Positions 57,087-64,000 of a stretch of DNA of 64,000 bases are shown here, one piece after another (positions within the stretch are counted from its first letter, which is position 1; every line of letters begins with the position of its first letter). The stretch is taken from positions 1,612,001 to 1,676,000 of the forward strand of contig JAILWY010000022.1 in NCBI GenBank assembly GCA_022113835.1, in the 5' to 3' direction. The translations under genes and the position numbers were made by a program. The notes below the pieces were generated by a model. That model was not told the DNA's origin, searched no databases, and saw only the letters and a list, made by a program, of their open reading frames with translations. The stretch is from Atopsyche davidsoni (Eukaryota; Arthropoda; Insecta; Trichoptera; Hydrobiosidae).

Positions 57087-57160
57087 TGAAGGCTTGGTCT
57101 TTCGCGATTCTTACGAATTACCGAGGCATGACACTGCGGAGGTTCTACTTGAGTTTTCAG
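57087..57160 (+). CDS. Possible small internal exon (plus strand)
   Basis: The tract CATTCTTCGTTTTCAG ends at 57,086 and GTAATA follows 57,160, giving a 74-nt exon with both splice signals. The frame EGLVFRDSYELPRHDTAEVL LEFSG is open across it. I do not recognise the peptide. A second donor-like GAG|GTAACG follows at 57,267 after an in-frame stop. There are no flanking exons to support it. Confidence 0.2.
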
Positions 57161-58069
57161 GTAATACCGAGTTACAAATGCGACCAAATTTAAGAAATTT
57201 TCAAGGACACGCACAGAGCGGGTTCTGTGTGTCGATGAATGATTCCATTGTTACGCTAGATCTGTGAGGTAACGCCGTGGAGCACAACAATGGAGTGTGT
57301 TTCTTTTAGACACAGTGCCAGGGGCGTCCAATACATTGCGACTGGCTTAATTTGTAATACTCCACAATTGAGAACATCAACTGTTGCCTTAAATTGAGTT
57401 TCAAGCCTGCAAAACACAAGTGCAAATACAAATTATCGTTAATACAGGTGGTATTCGAATTCACATATATACGGCTATCGCAGACCGGATCTCTTTCCAA
57501 TTTAGCTACAGTGATTAATTGATTGATTGCCATTATTATCACTGTACGATTATGTCGATAATTTAAATATACATTGCTTTTCTGTTTAGATAAGATCTTT
57601 TTTAAGATCTTGTTCACAACTTTCAGGTACGAAGAGTAACTAATCAAATACACGTGTTCCCTGTGTGGTATTTTGTTGCCGATTGATTATTCGATTGGAC
57701 TTGTTGGGTGAAGTTTTACGCATACTCCTGGTGCCAAAGCTTATGGAGATTTTTTTCGGATGCTGGATAATCTCCGGGTCGTTGGTTGCCCCTGTCGCCA
57801 CGGAGGTGTTAGTCTAACACGGAGAGATTCCGGCCTCAAGGCTTGCGGGCTCAGTCACGCTCGCTTGGAGCTTATCCTTCTGATCTGTACCAACTCGGAC
57901 AAAAACACAATCGGATACGACATTGTCCGACGGGGGCTTCAGCCATTAGCGACACTGCCGAACCCTCGTTAGGGGGTCTTAAGAGGCGTGTCCTCGCCTC
58001 GAAGGCATTCTCACGCAAACGCCGCTTGCAGAGCACATAATTAGCTCTATATCGCATAGCACCTTTCCA
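57161..58069. other. Non-coding DNA with a tRNA-derived SINE remnant and a GC-rich block
   Basis: On the minus strand 57,525-57,440 reads GTAGCTAAATTGGAAAGAG, then GATCCGGTCTGCG and GAATTCGAATACC, in A-box to B-box order for a SINE head. 57,765-58,040 is a compact GC-rich block, open in several frames, unrelated to anything recognised. It may be an old repeat. Confidence 0.45.
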
Positions 58070-58215
58070 TATGATGTAAGGCATGCTAATAAAAAAAAAA
58101 ACCTAGTTTCTTGTATATCAGACTACTGCAGGTGATTTTTCAGAGTATTGGATGGAAAAAAGTACACGTGGATGCGACAAATAAGACAAGCTCACCCGAA
58201 GAAGAAAAAGTCAAA
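58070..58215 (+). pseudogene. Retrotransposon tail fragment
   Basis: cagactactgcaggtgattt, ttcagagtattggatgg, agtacacgtggatgcgac and caagctcacccgaagaag correspond to the YxLLQxxFQ ... RKxTWMR part of the tail, heavily decayed. Confidence 0.6.
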
Positions 58216-59334
58216 ATTATGTTTACCTTAAAGCGTGGCAGAAATATAAATAACTCAGTCGCAAATTAAATCGCCTGAATACATTTCGGATGCAAAATAA
58301 CACCTGCTAATCTAAGCCTCAAACAAAACGTTTATCGTTTTAAAAAAATAACACATGTAGCTGCAGTGTATTTAAATTCACCGAAATAGTGAAACTTTGG
58401 CGCTTTGTCGAAACACGAATAACAGCAATAAGCAAAAAAGGAAGAAATGTTATTTGCATCTTATTTACAGTACCGTCAGTCGGGAGGGGTAAAGGTTCTA
58501 ATTTATGGGACGAATAAGTGAAAAAAAAGCGGATGAATGGTGATTCTGGGACACGTCAAAACAAATTTATCACGGCGGCTGAGTGGAAAAGGAATAAAAG
58601 ATGGCGAATCCTGAATAAAAGGCTGTTAAAATTTTGGGTGAAATGTGACTCGATCTGCATTATTGGCTTCGTCAAAGAGCAGATGTGTTTTTGATAAGGA
58701 GTACTTCTGATACAAGAAATGTCTTAATACAAGCTTCATTTGTTGAGCAGCCTACACTTGCTACGACACAACCGACCACCTTACAGCAATTAATATATTT
58801 CATTATATTTTTAAGGTGTTTCAATAAGGATACTATTGGATAGTTATATGAAACACTGAGAAAGTGTGTATTAAATTATCGATAAGCTTAAAAACGACAC
58901 AAACAAGCATTTAACCAAAGATCCACATTTTATTGATACAAACACCTTTTTTCGTCGTTTCGTGCGAGAATCGATTGCCTTAAAACTTGTTGTACCCTAT
59001 CGCGATATTTAGAAAGGAACCAATTAACGGCCTTGCTATGTACATAAAGATCTCTGAAAAACTGTGTCGGATTTAGTTTTCTTTACCTCTGGGTATAGAG
59101 GCACTTTGCAACTATTAAAGTATTGAAAAAAATCATGATTCTACCCGCAATCGAACCCGAGAGGCCACGGTCTGTTAACAGGCGAATTAACCACTGAGCC
59201 ACACGGTGTTTAAAAATTTACATGCCACTTGATTCAATTATTAAAAACGGATTTCAATTATATAATATCAACAGGTAAAGTAAAAATTAAGCATATTTAA
59301 TAACTTGAGAAAAGTACTGTGCTCAAGATATAAC
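58216..59334. other. Non-coding DNA with a short coding relic and a tRNA-like SINE remnant
   Basis: Minus 59,055-58,925 is open for about 42 codons (FFRDLYVHSKAVNWFLSKY, RDRVQQVLRQSILARNDEK) and may be a transposon relic of unknown family. Minus 59,212-59,140 has GTGTGGCTCAGTGGTTAATTC and GGGTTCGATTGCGGG, A- and B-box-like with an Asn-like CTGTTAA loop, but the stems do not pair. Confidence 0.4.
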
Positions 59335-60285
59335 ACTGGAGGTTCACCAAGTCTTATGTCGTCTTTATGGGGTTGAAGCTTCGGTAGTCAAGACAGCTAC
59401 TATGCGAAGAATTGTGGCTGTATAGGAAAATCCTAAAAACGCCATGGGTTGATCGCGTCACAGAATGCACAAAGAAGAAGAAATCATGACATTGGTAAAG
59501 AAGCGTTAAGATCTATTTTGGCCACATTTTCGTAATTGTGGATAAAGCATCCTTCAGTTGATTGTCCATAGAAGAATCAATGGGAAAAAGGGCATTGGAA
59601 GGACGAAGATTAAATGGCTGGAGGCCAGGATTAGAGAGACTAAATAGAAATATTTTCTATGAAAAGTTCACAGAAATCATGACATTGGTAAAGAAGCGTT
59701 AAGATCTATTTTGGCCACATTTTCGTAATTGTGGATATAGCATCCTTCAGTTGATTGTCCATAGAAGAATCAATGGGAAAAAGGGCATTGGAAGGACGAA
59801 TTTTAAATGGCTGGAGGCCAGGATTAGAGAGACTAAATAGAAATATTTTCTAAGAAAAGGTCACAGAAATCATGACATTGGTAAAGAAGCGTTAAGATCT
59901 ATTTTTGCCACATTTTCGTAATTGTGGATATAGCATCCTTCAGCTGTTTGTCCAAAAAAAAAATCAATGGAAAAAAGGGCATTGGAAGGACGAAGATTAA
60001 ATGGCTGGAGGCCAGGATTAGAGAGACTAAATATAAATATTTTCTATGAAAAGGTCATAGAAATCATGACATTGGTAAAGAAGCGTTAAGATCTATTTTG
60101 GCCACATATTCGTAATTGTGGATATAGCATCCTTCAGCTGATTGTCCAAAGAAAAATCAATGGAAAAAAGGGCATTGGAAGGACGAAGATTAAATGGCTG
60201 GAGGCCAGGATTAGAGAGACTAAATAGAAATATTTTCTATGAAAAGGTCACCAACTTCCTATGAGGAGAGGCATCAGAAGAAGAA
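59335..60285 (+). repeat. Tandem array of retrotransposon tails, 193-bp unit
   Basis: A 5' part (gaggttcaccaagtcttatg, gctgtataggaaaatcc, aaacgccatgggttg) leads into four units starting gaaatcatgacattgg at 59,480, 59,673, 59,866 and 60,060, spaced 193-194 bp. Each includes gatctattttggccacat, attgtggatatagcatcc, gggcattggaaggacgaag and tggctggaggccaggatta. The last unit ends in a full tail gaaaaggtcaccaacttcc to agaagaagaag. Only the C-terminal tail-coding part was amplified. Confidence 0.9.
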
Positions 60286-61860
60286 GTATTTTTTTTTATA
60301 TAGAGGTGCTCGTATAACACGAGGCAAGTACTCATATTGCTAATACTTTACTAAGATTATCACAATGCTAGTCGAATAGAAGAGTGCAGTCTGCGTTGGA
60401 TCCGTTTGACATCTTCGAATGTGTACTTTCTATTTTTTTTCTATGCAGTGTTATGTAATTTTTTAACCGGATTTTTGTAAATATTAACGGACGTGTTACG
60501 GTTTTATATATTCCTTGGACTTAATTTTGCGATAGGGATATAAAAAAGAGAAAATTCCGTAATATAATATTATCGATACGTAATAACAATAAAAAGCATA
60601 TAAATGAAAATAACCCATTAAAATATATACGAAAATATAATATCAATGTTTCGTATTCTTGCAAAATTCATACGATTGGTAATAAAATAACAAATTATTT
60701 TTCACTTAATACAATGTCAAATTGCTGAGAGATTTTTTTAATATATTATTGCAAATGTTCTTAAAAATGCAAAATCATAATCAATTAATTTTTTAGTCCC
60801 TTTTTAATAATTTGGCGATGGCAAACCATTTTTTAAAAATTAGCAAAGTCACTGTTTTCAATGATGCATTTAAATATAATATTATTAATCTAATATTAAA
60901 TAAAATAAGCAGCAAACCTATAAGCTTTTTTATTTTCGCATATATTTATGAGAACAATTATTATTTAGTGGTATATTAACGTTGTCGTAAATAAATATTT
61001 CAATAATGGCTGTATTCTTTGTTGATGCTGAATGTATAATTATGTTGCATTTTATTTTTATGGTTTATTTGAATATTAGTAACAGGCTTATATTTTTATT
61101 GTAATCATATCTATTTCATAGAAAAAATAATATTTCATGATGAAAAAAAATATTGAATCAAAAAATCTTAATATGCATAAAAGCAAACTGTAATTAAATT
61201 ATTAAGTATACACGAATTTTTGTTTATTTGAGATGATTTTTTGATTGAAGCGTACAAATATTTTTCAATCGTATTTTTATTTGTTTTTTCGGTCAGAATT
61301 TCGTACAAAACGTTTTTAATTAAAGTCCAAACGAACCCATATTAAAGTCGCATAAATTGTGCGAATTGCTCGCATTTTAATCAAGTATAAATAACAAACG
61401 TATTTTTTCGGAAAATAAGTTAATACAATCTTCAGCTTTGAGTGAAAAAAACACCGGTTGATTCCGATAAGTAATGAATAGGTGGACCACCTCGAGGCAT
61501 AAGCTGAATTGCTTTCAAATAAATAAAATTTATTTATTTATTTATTTAATATATATAATTATAGTGAGCGGCAGAGTAGAAGGAATAGTAGAATGAGTGG
61601 TATTTTTTTTTTGCATTAATCTCATAACTTCGTTACTAAATTTCAGCGAAACTGAAAACATAGCTTTTCGATTTTCCGCAATTTTTAAATTAAAATATAA
61701 AAGCATAACATATGATTAAACTTTTTTTACAGCAAAATAGTAAATCAATTTTATAATATACCTTCTTTGTTTTCCCTAAAGTGTTTTTTTTTTTTAATAA
61801 TATGTATATGCTATGTTTGTATATTTTCGATTGAGAATTTTGGCAGTCTTTGTTTTCAGA
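60286..61860. other. AT-rich non-coding DNA
   Basis: A TTTA repeat lies at about 61,528-61,548. No gene or recognisable element. Confidence 0.4.
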
Positions 61861-61864
61861 TAGC

Positions 61865-64000
61865 CTTGAAGTCTATCAGGTGTTGTATGTTTCGGTGCCG
61901 GTACCGGAAAGGGGTGCTTGCATAACAATAATGAAAACGCTGTGTATGCTTTGTTTGTAGGTTTTAGCAGCTTTGGGTAACATTTTTTGTAATAGCATGC
62001 TACAGCTGATTGTCCATGGAAAAATCGAAGGAAAAATGGGCATTGGAAATAGGATGTTTAGGAGGAAATGTGGTTGTATAGGAGAATCCTTAAAACACCA
62101 TGGGTTGACTGCGTCATAAATAAAAGAGTCTTGCACAGAATGCGCAATGAAATATAGCTCCTAGCGATGGTGAAGAAGCAGAAGTTTTTCTATTTTGGGG
62201 CACATTTTTCGTAGCAGTAAGTATAGCATGCTACAGCTGATTGTCCATGGAAAAATAGATATTGGAAGGGAGAAGTTCAGGAGGAAATTTGGTTGTATAG
62301 GAGATCCTTTAAAAACCATGGGTTTACGTCAAAAATGAGAGAGTATTGCACAGAATGCGCAATGAAATATAACTCCTAGCGATGATGAAGAAGAAGTTTT
62401 CCTTTGTTGGGGCACATTTTTCGTAGCAGTAAGTATAGCATGCTACAGCTGGTTTTTCTTGGAAAAATCAATGGAAAAATGGGCATTGGAAGGAGGAAAT
62501 GTAGTTGTATAGGAAAATCCTTAAAACACCATGGGTTGACCGCGTCACAAATGAAAGAGTCTTACACAGAATGCGCAATGAAATATAACTTTTAGCGATG
62601 GTGAAGAAACAGAAGCTTTTCTATTTTGGGGCACATTTTTCGTAACAGTAAGTATAACATGCTACAGGTGGTTTTTCATGGAAAAATCAATGGAAAAATG
62701 AGCATTGGGAGTGGGAAATTTTGTTGTATAGGAGAATCCTTAAAACACCATGGGTTGACCGCGTCACAAATGAGAGAGTATTGCACAGAATGCGCAATGA
62801 AATATAACTTTTAGCGATGGTGAAGAAGCAGAAGTTTTTCTATTTTGGGGCACACTTGTCGTAGCAGCAAGTATAGCCTGCTACAGCTAATTGTCCATGA
62901 AAAAATGAGCATTGGGATAAGGAAATTTGGTTGTATAGGAGAATCCTTAAAACACCATGGGTTGACCGCGTCACAAATGAGAGAGTCTTACACAGAATGC
63001 GCAATGAAATATAACTCTTAGCGATGGTGAAGAAGCAGAAGTTTTTCTATTTTGGGGCACACTTGTCGTAGCAGTAAGTATAGCATGCTACAGCTGATTG
63101 TCCATGGAAAAATAGATATTGGAAGGGAGAAGTTCAGGAGGAAATTTGGTTGTATAGGAGATCCTTTAAAAACCATGGGTTTACGTCAAAAATGAGAGAG
63201 TATTGCACAGAATGCGCAATGAAATATAACTCCTAGCGATGATGAAGAAGAAGTTTTCCTTTGTTGGGGCACATTTTTCGTAGCAGTAAGTATAGCATGC
63301 TACAGCTGGTTTTTCTTGGAAAAATCAATGGAAAAATGGGCATTGGAAGGAGGAAATGTAGTTGTATAGGAAAATCCTTAAAACACCATGGGTTGACCGC
63401 GTCACAAATGAAAGAGTCTTACACAGAATGCGCAATGAAATATAACTTTTAGCGATGGTGAAGAAACAGAAGCTTTTCTATTTTGGGGCACATTTTTCGT
63501 AACAGTAAGTATAACATGCTACAGGTGGTTTTTCATGGAAAAATCAATGGAAAAATGAGCATTGGGAGTGGGAAATTTTGTTGTATAGGAGAATCCTTAA
63601 AACACCATGGGTTGACCGCGTCACAAATGAGAGAGTATTGCACAGAATGCGCAATGAAATATAACTTTTAGCGATGGTGAAGAAGCAGAAGTTTTTCTAT
63701 TTTGGGGCACACTTGTCGTAGCAGCAAGTATAGCCTGCTACAGCTAATTGTCCATGAAAAAATGAGCATTGGGATAAGGAAATTTGGTTGTATAGGAGAA
63801 TCCTTAAAACACCATGGGTTGACCGCGTCACAAATGAGAGAGTCTTACACAGAATGCGCAATGAAATATAACTCTTAGCGATGGTGAAGAAGCAGAAGTT
63901 TTTCTATTTTGGGGCACATTTTTCGTAGCAGTTAGTATAGCTGATTGTCCATGGAAAAATCTATGGAAAAATGGGCATTGGAAGGAATAAATTTAAATAG
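61865..64000 (+). repeat. Satellite built from retrotransposon tails with an 857-bp higher-order repeat
   Basis: The landmark gcatgctacag (or variant) falls at 61,995, 62,226, 62,438, 62,657, 62,876, 63,083, 63,295, 63,514 and 63,733, so monomers are 207-231 bp. Positions 62,226/63,083, 62,438/63,295, 62,657/63,514 and 62,876/63,733 are each exactly 857 apart and virtually identical over about 62,200-63,040 and 63,057-63,897. For example, the 63-codon frames at 62,404 and 63,261 give the same peptide, and so do the 62-codon frames at 62,626 and 63,483. Monomers within a block differ clearly. Each carries tgtataggagaatcc, cttaaaacaccatggg, gcacagaatgcgcaatg and GKINGKMxIGxxK-like coding. The array continues past the window edge. 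Confidence 0.95.

Noticed and set aside
57765..58040. Fragment of an rRNA or other structural RNA gene
   Set aside because: It is GC-rich and compact, but I could not match any conserved rRNA, snRNA or tRNA segment.
59140..59212. tRNA-Asn gene on the minus strand
   Set aside because: A- and B-box-like sequences and a CTGTTAA loop are present, but neither the anticodon nor acceptor stem forms. Treated as a SINE remnant.
62404..63671. Four 62-63-codon frames as small genes
   Set aside because: They are repeated monomers of the tail satellite, identical in pairs 857 bp apart, and homologous to decayed LINE coding sequence at many sites.

Overview
The window is an AT-rich, repeat-laden stretch of an arthropod nuclear genome, most likely an insect and possibly a hemipteran. 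The evidence is relics of Helitron, Tc1/mariner, mariner and piggyBac transposons and of insect-type non-LTR retrotransposons, splice-signal architecture, and an arthropod-style core promoter (TATA box plus TCAGTC initiator). No complete protein-coding gene is visible. I see no rRNA, functional tRNA, CRISPR array or bacterial-type operon.

The best case for a host gene is on the minus strand. A GC/CpG-rich block at 52.57-53.22 kb carries TATAAAAG 32 nt upstream of TCAGTC and could be a promoter with a 5' non-coding first exon, ending at a GTATGT donor exactly where composition drops to AT-rich. About 52 kb downstream, at 324-503, a poly-pyrimidine/CAG acceptor precedes a short exon whose first ATG opens a signal peptide. 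Two minus-strand sites between them (11,433 and 25,753) have the zero-length-exon form of recursive splice sites. The model is a small secreted protein or neuropeptide precursor with a giant first intron. It is inference and needs RNA evidence.

Most of the rest is mobile DNA. One non-LTR retrotransposon family is present only as 3' ends encoding the C-terminal tail of its reverse transcriptase protein, at more than a dozen places on both strands. It has been amplified in tandem four times (9.6-10.9, 26.3-28.3, 59.4-60.3 and 61.9-64.0 kb). The last array has a clear 857-bp higher-order repeat of four ~214-bp monomers. A short element shares the same 3' tail.

A ~540-bp MITE occurs six times. 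Two copies (20.5 and 27.4 kb) sit between exact TTAA duplications inside the retrotransposon tail, and one copy (40.0 kb) runs straight into a piggyBac transposase fragment, so the MITE can be assigned to piggyBac from this window alone.

Other structures are a 154-bp satellite (5.5-7.6 kb), fold-back elements with an internal tRNA-Thr-like segment (13.4, 31.3 and 56.7 kb), a ~217-bp nearly perfect hairpin with hammerhead-like core motifs (37.5 kb), an inverted pair of ~830-900-bp composite elements (15.5 and 29.3 kb), and a non-coding array of about nine diverged copies of one motif (32.5-34.6 kb) that I cannot assign.
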